Assembly (NCBI RefSeq): GCF_047495875.1
Contig: NC_092463.1
Location: forward strand, 14,379,224-14,443,223
Source of the DNA: Pithys albifrons albifrons
Lineage: Eukaryota; Chordata; Aves; Passeriformes; Thamnophilidae
DNA: 64,000 bases
Direction of reading: 5' to 3'
In this document: positions 23,768-37,562 of the stretch, piece after piece
Layout: every line of letters starts with the position of its first letter
Position numbering within the stretch: position 1 is the first letter of the stretch
The notes under the pieces: generated by a model
What the model saw: only the letters and a program-made list of their open reading frames with translations
Told to the model about the DNA's origin: nothing
The model's database searches: none
Translations under genes and position numbers: made by a program

Positions 23768-26700
23768 TGTATTGCTGCATCATTATGAGTGAATCATGTC
23801 ACTCCTTCAGCAAGGTAACTATTATAATTTAAGGTTGTCTTGCTAATATTTATATTAAAAATATATAATTATATTCCTACTTTATTTTGGCTTGTTCTAC
23901 CAGCCTGAAAAGCTCACTTTCAGGATTATTTAAAATGAGAATACGTGTCACACAACCCGTTTACTTAAACCATACTTTTCAGAATCAAAGTCATTCAAAG
24001 AATTGCATATAACCAAAAGGGGTTTTTAAATGTCTTTAACCATTTATCAGCTCTACAAAATATGAAATTCAGCTTGGTACTTCAGACTACCATCAGAAGG
24101 AAAAGGCCCTGCCACACAGAATTTATAATACAATTTCAAGTGTGAGACAAAACGAGGGTTAGCAAAACCCAAAGGGTATGATTTAGCTGTACTTTGAGAA
24201 AGAAAATACACACCACAGAAGGAAATAGAAAATGTGCAGATATAATCTGTTCTTAAAATATTCTCAGAATCTATTATGAAAAAGAGCGATAGACTCTGAA
24301 TGAAAGGAAGTTGCTAGAGAGCTTACCAGACTATGTGGGGAAAACATTTTTGTTCAGTTTATGCTAGCAGTCAGATGATTTTCAGTTCTCAGTGTAGGAC
24401 TCACTACTTAGAGTTTCTGCTTTAAAAATCAGGACTTGTAGAAAACTGGTTCTGGAAAGTCTTAACAGAACATGTGTCTAGAAACTGTGTGTATAGTTCT
24501 GCATTTTCTATGTGCACATTTAAACAGAAGAGGCAAGTCTGTCAAAAACAGTGTTTAATTTTTAACCATTGTTTCTATTCACATACTTCTTCCCCCATCC
24601 TAAGATGGTCTTCTATATTACAGCTGAGGTCAACTAAGCCATACCAAAATTAAGGGGTTAAAAAAACCCCCAAAAATTAGAAGTTTCAGTATGTGTGTAG
24701 ATATGTTCCCACTAGTTCCCACTGTTTAAACTTCCTAAAGTTCATTTCCAATACAGCAAGTTAACACAAATTTGACCCAAGTCTACTCATGTGACATTGA
24801 CAGAAAAATGTGTGAAATCATACATGCAAAAGAAAATACTGTCAATATAGTGGTTTTTTATTTTTGAAGAGGTAAGGAATGTGAGCTTTGCAGACACAGG
24901 GATATAAAAGAAAGCAAATATCAATATTCCACTTGATTAGAGATTACAAATACCCACAAAAACCACACCAGCCTCCAGTAAATGGTACCCATATGCTCTC
25001 TTAATAGCTGTGCTATTTCAATAACGATGCTCAATACAGGTGAAATACAGTCCACAAAACAGGAACTCGGAAAGGATCCCAATACAGTACTGGAGGGCAC
25101 TGAGCTTATTTGATGTGACACGCTCCATTCATCTTCATGAAAGCTTCAAGCTCATGAGATAGACACAAATTGATGTCTATTGTCATTTACTGGGAAACTG
25201 TGAGGTGTAAACACTTCACACAGCTCCCTCACAAACATGAAGCAGGATGATAGCTTTGACGGCACTGATGGATGGTGTCCTTATGGCCAGGGGAAGGAGA
25301 CTCACATCAGCATTGACACTGAAGGATCTATCAGCTGTCTTTAAAACAAAGTGGATCACAGGAGAATACCAGAGCACAAACATGTAACAGTACTAAGACT
25401 TTGTTCACTCCTTGGGAACAAAGTGCAGAGAGTGTGATGACTGTTCACAAGATGTCAACTCTAAAGTTCAGAAGTGAACTGTTCTGCATGCTATGATTAT
25501 GTCTTATAACTATGTCTTCTATATATGGTTAATGTATTTCATTCCCTACAAGACTAATCATATCATGGTATGATTATAAACTGAACCTCCATATATGACC
25601 ATGCTATGGTAGGAAGAGCCCTCCCAGTACACACATGGGGAAAAAACTATTGTCCCTGAAAAAGTTATGCACACACCTTGCTATATACCTCCATAGAAAA
25701 CATACTTAACATGCACAGTTTCAGACTTTTACATCAGAAATACTTACGGATAGGAAACAGTAGGCTCCAGTTTAACTTGGGCAAGAGAGATAATGTTGCT
25801 GGACAGCATAAAACTACTTTAGTAGCCAGCCAATTATTACCTTCATTAACTGTCAAAGCCATCACTCTGCTCCTGTCAAAGCAAGGCCATCTAGGAATCT
25901 TCTTGAGTTTGTTCATACTCAGGACAGACTTTCACTATGATCTTTAAAAATCTTTAGAAAAACACAATACTTTTAGCTGCATCAGCCTTCTCTTGGACCT
26001 ATACATAATGAGGAACTGCTTTCTTAATTATAGTCTAATAGCTTGCATAACCATTCCAAGTTCTAATGAATAGCACTATAGAATAGAAGTAGAAGATAAT
26101 ATAATATGTGGCACACTGACAGAACTCAAAGCAACTGTTAAGGAAAGGTATAATTATTCATATTTCACAGATATGCAAAGTGAAGTACAAAGGGGTAACA
26201 TCTTTCCCTGGACACAGGGAAGCTGTGGCAGAGGCAGAAACAGTCATGTAGCCTGTATTCCTGAACTATCCTACTGTGTTTTGAAATGTGGAGTAAAGGC
26301 GGCATTATCATAAAATATGCTGTAATCATGATTTTGATTAAACCCCAGATCATGTTAAAATACTGGATTAATCTCAGTATTTTAAAAACAATTACATCCA
26401 GTTTAGTAATAGAGGGACAGGTTGAGCAGTTTGTTTTATTGACGCTTAATTAGAAATATATGCTTCGTTTATCATAGTACTCTCTGTAGGAGATCAAGGT
26501 GCACGAGAGATTTCAGTCTGATGTCACTACATGAGCAGGTTGGGAATAAGTACTTTTCTATAAATTAATCTCAGTCTTTTAATAGGGCTTAATAGAATTC
26601 AAAAATTGTCTAAAGGGATGAGTAAATAACTGTTACATCAATACACTTCTTTTTTGTTCTGTGAGTTTTAGATTCCCACTTCTTAGTTCTCCTTAAGAAA

Positions 26701-28460
26701 TATTTTCAGCTTGCTCTTAGACTAGATTTTCATATTCCATCAGATAGTTCAAGGCTACATGTTAGAATGAAAATTCTGCTTTTCCAGGAAATCCTAGTAC
26801 AAGCCACTCAAATATCTCCATTTTTTAAGTCAATAGTAAGATTTCGGTAATTTTCTGTCACATCAATAACTCTGCATTCACTTATATGTGTTCAAACAGT
26901 GTTCTATGCTACTTTTGGTAACCAAGCACTTTATCACCTATACAGTGAAAATGTATCCATTCAATCTTCTGAAATAATGACATACTTTTAAGGCATAGTT
27001 TGTGCATTATGCAACTAATTAATGCAACTGTTTCTGTAAAACACATGGTTGGACCTGAAGGCTATCCTTGAAATTTTAATATTTCAGTCAAATTTTCTAG
27101 AGTGTGATCTGTAAAACCATTAGAATATTTGTGCCATATTGACTTAGTAGTTTGTCACAAATTGGAATTTTTCATTTATGTTACAAAGGCTAGTACTAAT
27201 GAAACATGTCAGTCAGATAAAACATTTATTTTCTGCTACTTTTCCATAAGGGGAAATGAGATTTTTTGCTAATATATGACTATTAATCAAGTTCCAAATA
27301 ATAAAATATTGTTTCAAACTTGTGTGCATGCAACAAGTATTTCCATAGTAAAGAGAATTTGTTTTATAAGTGCTGTTTTCCAATCGTGACAAATTTTTTT
27401 TATTTTTAATAATTCCTTACAATTATTAAAAATAATACAGCAGCATCTTGTACCTAGTAAAATGTCTACTTGAGAGATATTCTGAAGCAAATGTAGGAAA
27501 TTTTTCAAAAGGGTGTTGGCATGGGTCTAATTCTAAGCATCACATCATAGTGGTAACAACTTGTCTATTTAAGAAGCATGGCACCAAAAAAATTGCACAG
27601 CACTTTATGAAACCAAATATACCTGGCCATGTTTTACTGGTGAAAAATCCAAGCTCCCCAGGTTTAATGATATGGTATGACTCTGTCAGATGACAATATG
27701 ATCAAGAAGGAATACACATATCTTCAGATCCATTTTAGAGCTATATACACCATGATAAATCAGCCCTGTATATACATTTTATATATTGACCCTGATTTTT
27801 ATTTTGATGAAAACAGAAAAAAAATTGCAAAAAACCCAGCAGAGTTGTAAATAAAACAAACCACCAACAAATTAAGGAACAACCTTTTCTCATTGTATTC
27901 CATCAAATTAAAAAATTCCTACATTATTTTTAAATATATAGACTTACTGTATTTCTTATGAAACCACAGCATCAAGGACCAAAACACTTAAAATGTCCAT
28001 AAAACTACTATCTAGAAAAAAACACAGAATGAAAATACCAGGTATTAACCAGACTTTGAGTCCTCAGCAGGCTCGTTTAAAAAAAAAATCAATATTACAG
28101 GTTTTTTTTTAATGTTCTGATGTTGTTCCAAGCTCAATGTGAAATACAAATGTAGAGCAGGAACACTGTGTAGCAAATAACTGATATTACCTCTTTCCAT
28201 CTTTTAAAAGGTATAATTAGACAAAGTTAATCTAGTACTTCATCTAAACCCCAGGGTCAGTTCTGGCTAAATTTTTACTAGTCTGCAACAACAGGTTTTT
28301 AACTTACTCATTTTTGCTCATTTTATAAGCATGACTGAAGTTTCCCTCAAAACACCCCCCATTCCCTCTCACAAAGTGTGTTTGATGCATATGTTCAAAA
28401 AGTACTAAATAGCAGAGAAAAAGCATTTGCTACAAGACTTATTTGATACTTTGTCTATGC
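23768..28460. other. Unique AT-rich non-coding DNA
   Basis: Nothing beyond unique sequence and short homopolymers. The short frames on both strands (up to 89 codons) overlap each other and show no domain. Confidence 0.5.
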
Positions 28461-31400
28461 ATTGGGATTTAAAAAAATAAATAAACAAACAAAAAATCCA
28501 CCCCTTGAGACATATGAAATAAAAATTGTGGAAGACCAGATTAAGAGGACAATTTAAGATGTTTATGTGCACGTGTTTTACTATTATTTTTATTGTTATT
28601 CTTTACTGGTCCACTGACACTTTGGATCCATTCCATGGGTATCTCTAGTTAACATGAAAAATTATCCACAGAATAATCTTAGTCCTTTAAGGGTACACTG
28701 GCAAAAAAATGTATGTTCTATGCATTGAAGTCTTTATTCCCTTGTAGTTAATACATATGCAGCAGAGCTGGGAGCAGAAGGTTCATGTCTCTGATCCAAA
28801 TCATCAGGCTCTATTTCTGGTTTTCTCTGTCAAGCATCTCAGAGAATCAGTACTTAAAATATTCTCATGTTTTTGTTTGTTCTTATTGTGAATTACAAAC
28901 ATTTGGAATGGGTTTTTTTCCATAATACTCAGAGTAGCAAAACCCAAGGGAATACATCCTAACAGGTGTATTCTCTGTCTTCCACTGAGAGTTCTGTATT
29001 GAACATATGAATGATGATTTTCTGGACAGCTACACTGCAATGGGCATCTCTACTGCTTTCAGCTTTTCTAAGAAAGAATCTAACTGAAAAAGATACAGAC
29101 CCACAAAAATCTGAGGAGGAGGGAAAAGTGTTGCAAGGGGCAAAAAAAGAAGAAAGTATTAAAAAGGCAGAACGCAAAACCAGCTTGTTTCCTGCATGGG
29201 GGAAGAAGATGACATGTCCATGAGCATGACTTATGACATCATCTGAGGATCCCCTTGACATGAACTTCAGAAGTATTCACCATACCATGTGCTACAGCGA
29301 TTTTATTATTTTGAAAATAATTTTCTTAGTATGCTTTTGAACATGAAACCCTAAATGATCATGTGCACTGAAATCAATTGGTGAAAAATGCTAAAGATAG
29401 ACAGAAATTTTATTATCAAGGGCACTGGAAATATGGTTGAGCTGCTTTAAATGCAGATATGTGTTCCTAGCTAGTCCAAGCGATCTTATATAATACATGT
29501 AATTGCAACATTATATCTTATTATTGTCTCCACAGGGGTTTTGTGGAAACAAGATGCTACACATTTTACATTTCATATTATAACACACAAACATTAAACT
29601 ATGTTTTTAAAGAACACAAATGGGAGCCTTAGTGAAAAGTGGGCAGCACTCCTTTTCATGGGAAATTTTATCTGTACAGATGCAGCTCTAGGACTCGCTT
29701 ATCCTAAACAGCATAGGGAAAGGTCCAACTTCCTTTGTTCAAAAGAAAAAAAACACCTTGTAGTAATCCCAGTTGAGCAGACAACTATAGAAGTCAGTGA
29801 ATGTATACGAAGGACTAAATTAGAGAAACAAGCTAAGAAAGGATTCAAAACTGATAATCTGTTGTGACAAAATGAATCCTTAATTGAAAACACCAGATCA
29901 AAAAAGAAAACCTTCCAAAATCTATTTTTAAGCATCTTGCACTAATTCATCAAGGAACTGGAGAGATGAATAATTGTAAGGCATTCAGGAAATTCAATAG
30001 AATCCAGGAAAAGAATCTGAAGATGTTTAGGTGCTCCGATACTAACTGTGGAAGTTAAGTGTAAATTATTTAAGAAACTTCTGGTTCTTAGTAAAGATCC
30101 AGGAATCTTGTCCAAGGCGCAAAACAAATCTAATAATGTTGTTGCTCATCATATCTGTACTCTTTTAAATAATTTTAATTGCTATTTAAAATAAATTTTT
30201 ACTCGTTGATTTATCCAGGTATTTTGATATCATTATATTGGAAATTAAGCACACAAGATGCTGATGAGCAGTCTATATATTTTACTTTTTATAACTTAAT
30301 GCAGTGGAAGCCTATGCAAAAAGAGAGTACAATATGTTCATTGTCATAGGCTTCAATATTTCACTAACAATTTGTAACTTGCTTGGGCAGTATAGGCTTT
30401 TCAAGAAAAGAAATTAATTACCTTCAAAGGCTATTCTATGATATTGGTTCTGGTTCACCTTTCCTTCAGATTATTTCCAGTTTACAAAAATTATTTTTTT
30501 CTAGCAATACATTTTTTATTATTCCACTCTAACTATATATCTTCTGAATTAGATTCTCAGATAATCTTTAGACAAAAATATTCCCCCTTGATTTATTGTC
30601 TTCCATATTGAAAATTATTATGTGATTAAGTACCCTTGCTGCTGAGGAATATCCAATTCCTTTTTATCCACTGTCCAGCTTCAGCTATTAACAATTAGAA
30701 TTTTTCTTCTAGTTGTACCTAACAGATCAAAAATTCCTGTAATTTTCCCCAAACAGATATCTAAAACAGTGTGAACTAGTTAAAGTGTACTTTCTGTAGG
30801 AGAGGTTTTTTCTTTCTTGTTTTTGGAATATTTTCTTAGATTTGCCAACTTCTATGCAGAGAACATCTGTGTTAGCGGAGTGACAGAAATTTCAAAAAAC
30901 TTACTTGTTATCAGTTATGTTCACAAAGAGAAAGCTGTGCTTTACTAAGTCTGGAAAAACAGATACACATGTGGTAGTCTGGTATACCATGTAAAGAATA
31001 ATGCATAGGTGTTGAAATGGTATCTTATTGTTGTAATCAACCAAAATTTTTGCAGTGGTATAATTATTTTCATTTAGTAGCTGGTAAGGACTTCATTTGA
31101 AGTAAAGTTATTCATTCAGCAACCACCTTGAGTTCAGAATAACCTCTATCTCCATTTCCAGCACAACATGTGATATGTATGCTATGATATAATGTGTTTT
31201 TTCTTCATTTTCATGTGTTTAGAAGAACTAAGAAGAAACTTAAAACTTATTACTTAATGTTTAAATGGGGACCCCTTCTTTTGATTTGCAATTAGGAAAA
31301 AAATAGGCAAAGCTTTCAGTGTTAGTAAGTCAAAAGTAAACTACTGAGGAAATAGAGTTAGAGGATCAACTCACAGTTCAGAACACTATAGTTATCTACA

Positions 31401-33049
31401 TTCAACTAATAATACCACCAGGAACAAACTACTCTCTGTTCTGCAATGTATATCAGGAAACTGTAAGTGTTAAGCAAGAATTAACTATGAAACAAAAATA
31501 GACAAGTAAGAAACTAATCTGTAAAGGAAAAAAAGAATAAAAATTCTTCAGGAAGGATCCTTTCCAACATGACAGATTATGGAAGATTAAAGGTGCTCTC
31601 AAAACGGAGAAGCAAGGTCGTAGTTATAATATGTACCCCAAAGATTTTCCTTTCATATTTATCAAGCAAGGGAAAATAAACCAAGTATAGAGCAGCACAA
31701 GAGAGATCATTAACCAGATGATGAAGACAGACTTTAAGTTACCATAGTAGATCTTTTCTTGCACAAAATTAATTTGGTTGACTCTGTTGCCAGGAGATGT
31801 TTGGGAGAGAGCCAAGAGACTTATGGCAATAAATCAACAGGAAATAAAATAAACAAGAATTGCAGATATTATCAGAAATCTTGCTATCTTGCTTTTTTTT
31901 ATACAGGTTAATTTCTTAGAAATGTTTCAGATATTATTAAAAAGAATATTTTTTTAAAAAAGGGCACTCAGCTTAAAGACATTTGAAAGGCCTTCAGTCA
32001 GAATAAGCAGAAAAAAGAAACTAAATCATCTCTTTGCTCAATACAGTGTTTAAAGAAAAATCAAACTAAATCAAACAACACAAAACCCCAAACAAACAAA
32101 ACAAAAAAGCAAACACAGAAAAAAAAGATACCAAAAAGAAAACTAAAACAGCACACTACCAAAAACCTGAACTGAGTGGTAATGGGAAGGTTGTAATGTA
32201 TAGTTCACTCCATGCCAAAGTGATGCTTATATTGTATTGAGGACTAGCAGAACGTGACCTGGGCTGACACTGGTCAGTTGTCAGAATAAAGTTCAGAAAA
32301 AACCCCAAGCACTACAAAGCATGATTGTTAATTTTATCATTACAATTTGAATCCTCTTTGCAAAATCATTATACTGGAAGGCAAGAAGACAATTAAAGTG
32401 AGTTGTTGGATCAAATTTGAAAATGGACTATAGTACATACAAATATCAAGTCATGACACTTCACTCTGTAATGGTCAAGTATTCAGGAATGTAAGTAATT
32501 ACATCTCTCTTTTCTAAAATGGTGTCCCTTTGGTTTCATGCTAAGAAATCATTATTTCATAGTACATACTCTAGTGCAGAAGTGCATACAATTTACATCG
32601 TGCCATGCCACAGGAAAACAGGGCACTTTTAAAGAAAAGGGTGATCCTTTTCTTTGTCTGGCTTTTCAAAGATATTAACATCACATGATAAAATTGCCAT
32701 ATAAGTACAAGAGATAAATTAGTATTATTATAATTAGAAACAAATTTTTCCTTATTTAAGAGGATTTTCTTTCTATACAACAAGCAGAAAGATATGAGAA
32801 GCTAGTGGCAGATTCTTCTGTCAAGCAATGCACATACAAGCAAATTAAATGGGTAAGTTAAAGTAAAAGTAATACAGATATCTCACTTTCCCCTTCCCCT
32901 CCCTTCTCTACTCATATATACACCACACAAGAGGGGTGAGGTGCTTAACAGCAAGATAAAATGATACTCCAGTAGCAGACACTTTAGGGAACTTACTTTC
33001 AGCATCCAGTCCATCTTTAGGTTGGCCTTATTGCTTAGGTTGTAGAGTT
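28461..33049. other. Unique AT-rich non-coding DNA with A-rich patches
   Basis: No gene or repeat family is recognised. A-rich low-complexity patches occur near 28,468-28,500 and 32,060-32,165. A 100-codon minus frame at 28,959-29,261 and an overlapping plus frame have no domain. Confidence 0.5.
32060..32165 (+). repeat. A-rich low-complexity patch
   Basis: Runs of A interrupted mainly by C (CAAA and CAAAA words) over about 100 bases. It is not attached to a recognisable retroelement on either side, so it is not read as a retroposon tail. Confidence 0.8.
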
Positions 33050-33260
33050 AGAAAGTTATTTAGCTGTACACATTATGTTTTGAGTGAGCTGAGTGCATGT
33101 AATTTATGACTGCTGCACTTTAATGCATATTTAATAAAGCTGCAGACATTTATACACCAAATCAGCTGTGTCAATTTTGTTTGCTTTGGAAAGATGAAGA
33201 TGTCCCATGGCAATGCTGACACTCCTAGTGAGATTTAAATTGTAAGACATTTCATTTTAG
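33050..33260. promoter_or_regulatory. Candidate conserved non-coding element
   Basis: About 200 bases of complex sequence containing TTTAATGCATATTTAATAAAGC, GCTGTGTCAATTTTG and ATCCATG-like words, with no coding frame and no repeat similarity. It resembles a compact conserved enhancer core. This is a weak call from texture only. Confidence 0.25.
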
Positions 33261-34993
33261 AGGAGAGCATTTTTAATATACTATAGCTTGATACAGCAAA
33301 AATAATCAGCAGAGGCCGACTAACAGATACAGGGAATAAAAGAAACAGAATAAGTCTTGTAAAGAGTTTCACCTTTTGCTTTCAGACAAAAAGAAGGAAA
33401 ATATATACTAGCTGACTCAGAAAACCCCCAGCAAACAACCAAAGTTGATGACTAAATTTCATTTCACCTCAGGTTTTAAGAGGAGGGTTAATGTAAAACA
33501 AGAAAAGTACAATAAACTTTCTAAGTAACCATTGTCTACAGAAGTTCTAAGCATTGTTTCTTATTTTTCATGCAAGGATCACTACATAAATAAAAGTGAC
33601 TTTTCTTCTCTGCCATTGAGATCCACAGCAGAAGCAGACTCTGTATCCTGATTAGTGTTCCTATATTTAGATACAGAGGTAATTTTTTTTTTCTTTTTAA
33701 TATGAGCGACATGCCTTGTAATATTATTGCCGTTTTAATCTGAGATATTTGTACCCACTAGAAGGCAGATAAATTTGCATTTCATCTCTTATGCTTTTCG
33801 ACCCAATCAATCAGAATTTTAGGGCAACAACATCAACTGACTCGATAGTTTAGAAGTTTATAAGCCTTTTCAATAAGTGTACATGGAAGACATCTCTCAT
33901 CCGGTAAAGAAGCCTGGACTAAAGCTGGCTGTTATTTGAAGTGTAGATCTGGACTGCAATGCTTGTTCTGACAGTCCTTCAGATGGATCTGCTTTACCTA
34001 GCCAAGCCTCAGTACTGCTAGTAGCCTGGAGGTCTGCAAGGCATATTTTCAGGGACCATGCCAAGTTGATACTGCTGCAGCTATACAGATATTAGTAGCC
34101 AAAGCAGCTGACTTGAAGATGAGTGGGTGTGTCAGAACAACGATTTTGGGGCAGGTATGTCCTCAAATGTACACATTTTACCCTTGTTTGATGATATGAA
34201 TATTGCTGCTGAATCAGGTTTTGTATCTGAATTTGAGGATATGTTTAGAGAATTACTTCTTTTTTATGGTAAATGTAACTTCTCTGATGGTAACAAGCCA
34301 AGTGGTGACATATATATGCATTGTATTTGACTGAGGAACCAAAAATCTGAACTAACCAGCACAGCTGAGAGGTGTTGAAAACAAAATAATCCTTCTTAGG
34401 CAAGAATGCACTGACATATGCAATATAGATTATGAAAGGATTGATGACAAAAATATACGGTCCTAATTGAAAGAATGAACTATAACACTCAACAAAAATA
34501 TGTCAGGAAATCTGTATTTTGTTATGTAAAAAATCTAAAATACACAAGCATTTAAATTGTTCTTAAAGAACACTAAGATTAACAAGAATATAAGGTTAAA
34601 GAGAGACTGACTCTAGAAAAATCACTGGGATTTTCACTGATGTCAAACCTTAATTTCACCTGGGAAAGATATTTTAATCATACCTATCTGTTGTTATTCT
34701 TTGAATGCGTACTAACGGTGAGATTTCTCAATGTGCCTACATACAGAACACATACCATATTTATTGTTCTCAAAACTTAAGGCTGTGGTAGAAAGTTATT
34801 ATTTCTAAGGATCAGTTTCCTGAAAGAAGGATCATTGCCTTTCAATAAGGGAACCAGGTCCCTCTGGAGCCCCAAAAATCCTAGTGGGACACAAAGATGC
34901 AAAGCAGGTATATGGCAAAATGCATATATGTGTACATAGAACAGAATATCCAGGTTTCTTGAATTTCATGTTCTATCTCTAGTTTGTTGGGGT
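33261..34993. other. Unique non-coding DNA
   Basis: No recognisable gene. The interval 33,890-34,130 is somewhat less AT-rich and might be an old retroelement remnant, but no family could be named. The 67-codon frame at 34,127-34,330 has no domain. Confidence 0.45.
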
Positions 34994-35021
34994 TTGGTTG
35001 GGTTTTTTTCCCCCCAACCAA
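34994..35021. repeat. Perfect short inverted repeat (G/C-rich stem)
   Basis: TTGGTTGGG at 34,994-35,002 pairs exactly with CCCAACCAA at 35,013-35,021 across a T/C-rich loop of about 10 bases. It resembles a terminator-like hairpin but no transcript is evident. It probably reflects local simple-sequence expansion. Confidence 0.5.
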
Positions 35022-37484
35022 TTTCCAGACTTCTTTCTTGTCCCACTTACAAACATTCAGTTATTTTGGTTGGATTTTTTTAACTTGTACTTTCATTTCT
35101 ACCTCTCCCCTGCAAGTGTTAAGATTTCCCACTATTGCACAGAAATAATGCATACTAATGCAAACTAGATAAAAGGACTAACAAATATTTACCCTGCATG
35201 TATGCAGTATTTTCCACCCTGAGAAGCAAAAAATGTGACTGAAAAGCCACATCTGGAATAAGTTCTTTTGGAGACAGGTTATTTTTGCTATAGCATCAGA
35301 GTACAGCACAGTATGCTATGGGCTGTCTATTCTTGATAGCATAGTTTATTCTTGTTTATCTGGTGTCAGCAACTCTACCTCACTCTGGATGATTACAGTA
35401 CAAAATCATTTAAGGCTAAAAAACCTGATAAATCAGTACTCTTCAGTCCAGCAGCTCAAGGGTGTAAAAAATACACTGTATCAACTGTTCTCTATTCTAC
35501 TGTATATAGTTAAATTGGACCTTGGGATGACCATCTATTACAGTGCATGTCATGAGTTCCCAAAAATAAATGACTTTTTGACATAAACTTTTAGGCTTTC
35601 TAAATCCAGTTTCCACACTGCTTGAGGCTAGAAATTTCATCTAGATATTATTGAATTCCACCACAACATTAGCATGAAGAGATATTTACAATAACACAGC
35701 CATTACAACTCAATCAAAAGCTGATTTCAGCCAGAATTATGCAGAATTAAATCTTGCAGGATTCAAATTATTAAAAATCCAAGACTCAATAAAGCGTGGT
35801 CTAAAAGTTCCATTTATCAAGGGAGCAGAAGTGCTTCTACAGTTATAGTGACTTTTTCATATATTCTGCAAGAATTTGCATGCATTTTAAAAGATTTGAG
35901 TCTAATTCTTATAGAAATCAAGGAACTATACTATATTTATATGGCAGTAGGAGCCAACTGAGAATCATTTCTTTATGTTTTTCTTTTTACATATCACATT
36001 TTAAATGCATTAGGTTTTTTTCTGGTTCCCACTGGGTAGAAAAATGCCAAGCCAAAATACAAGAAATGTATGTTTGGTTCCAATAAGAGCTGAACCAACA
36101 CACCATTAAAGTAGCTTGAATGAATTCAAACCAACAATTAAAAAGAACATTGCTATGCAGATAATGTACTGAAAGTAATCTCTTACTTATTATAGTTGAC
36201 CAGAGTGATTGTTTTCAACATTCACTATATTCTGGCCTTTTTCCAACTCATCAGCTACAAGCAGAGGCAGAGTCCAGATCTCAATAATAAGGCACCTTTT
36301 ACTCCATATGCTTTACTGAGCCCTCTCCTCTTACCCCTTCCAACTCAAATCCTTCAAAGAAAACATCCCATGATTAATTTCACTATTCATTTTCTTGCCC
36401 ATCTCCAAACCACAGCACTAGTATAATAATCCATGTCTCCTATGTTCACAAAAACCCCAAAGCCTGGCTTGGCCCTTATAATGGTAAGAAACAAAGGAAT
36501 GGATCTTCAGTCAGTGACCAACACTCATTGCGCCATCTGAACATTTAGTTATGGAATACCAATACTGGTCTAAAAACATAAGGTTTCAATTTCCCTGGTT
36601 TTACTCCTCCTCTAGAAATGATGTCAGCTGTATTTTTGAGTAACTTCCAATTGGTTTTGTATTAAACAGATGTAATAATGTCATATACAGAAGCTAACTA
36701 CTTAGTATGAACAATTCTTTAATTTGAGAGATTATTAAGAATTACCAATGGCAATGATGAAATACCAGCTTTAATTCCTGTGTCATGGCCCATTTCTACA
36801 GTACCAAAAGAGTCTAAATATCCAAAAACTACATCATACTCTAATACTAAAAGAAAATGTCCTGTGCAACTTCACCACAGGAATTACTTTTGATCACAGA
36901 AAAATTTCCTATGGAATTAAAGAACTGAGTTGCCTTTTTCCTAACCCAAGCTGTATAGGAGGAGGCCAGCTGATACTAAAAGCTACTGTCTAAAGTAGAA
37001 CCCATCAGCAGCATCAATAGGTCTCTAGGCAAGACAAGTTTAATCATGGACCCACTTTCCCAAACACTCTCTTATCTAATCCTTGTCTTCTGTACTGCAG
37101 CAGTCATTGCTAACAGAGCATCCACAAGTGATGTCCTTGTGAACCCAGATATAAGCAGCTTTGCTGCTTTTGTAGAAAGAGTTTCTGCAGTTCTGTCATC
37201 ACACAACAGCTTCTTCAAATGCAGTGCAACTCCTGCAATTTACGCTACATGAAGGTCTGATCTAGGAATTTCTACTTTCATTAATAGAGGGGAGGATTTG
37301 ACTCTAATTTGCCATATTCTAACTTTAATTTCATTCTTATTTAAGATTAATTTAAAATTGACCAATAATTCTTTAAGTAAACAGCTCAAAATTAAAAGGA
37401 AATAAGCTCAGTCAGCAGTAAGAACAATTCAGCAGCTAAACCACCACTAAGAAAAGGTGTTAAAATACCATCTGTAGATATATT
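35022..37484. other. Unique AT-rich non-coding DNA
   Basis: No gene or repeat family is recognised. The 68-codon frame at 37,046-37,252 starts with a hydrophobic stretch that mimics a signal peptide, but it has no cysteine pattern, homology or promoter context. Confidence 0.5.
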
Positions 37485-37562
37485 TAGAAAGGGATTATAG
37501 GGTACACTGAAGATTAGATGATCTAACAACCCTCCTAGATGTAATCTCTATGATTCTATTGT
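37485..37562 (+). mobile_element. CR1 3' terminal fragment
   Basis: The sequence GATTAGATGATCTAACAACC followed by CTATGATTCTATT matches the last few dozen bases of CR1, the region ending in ATTCTATG repeats. This is an extremely 5'-truncated and aged copy on the plus strand with no coding content. Confidence 0.75.

Noticed and set aside
29011..29223. Lys/Glu-rich 70-codon frame
   Set aside because: Composition follows from A-rich DNA; overlapping frames on the other strand are equally long and no domain is seen.
34994..35021. Hairpin with T-rich loop as a transcription terminator
   Set aside because: Intrinsic terminators of this kind do not apply in vertebrate nuclear DNA, and no transcript is evident.
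37046..37252. 68-codon frame with a hydrophobic N-terminus like a signal peptide
   Set aside because: No downstream domain, cysteine pattern or exon structure; a hydrophobic start is common by chance in AT-rich DNA.
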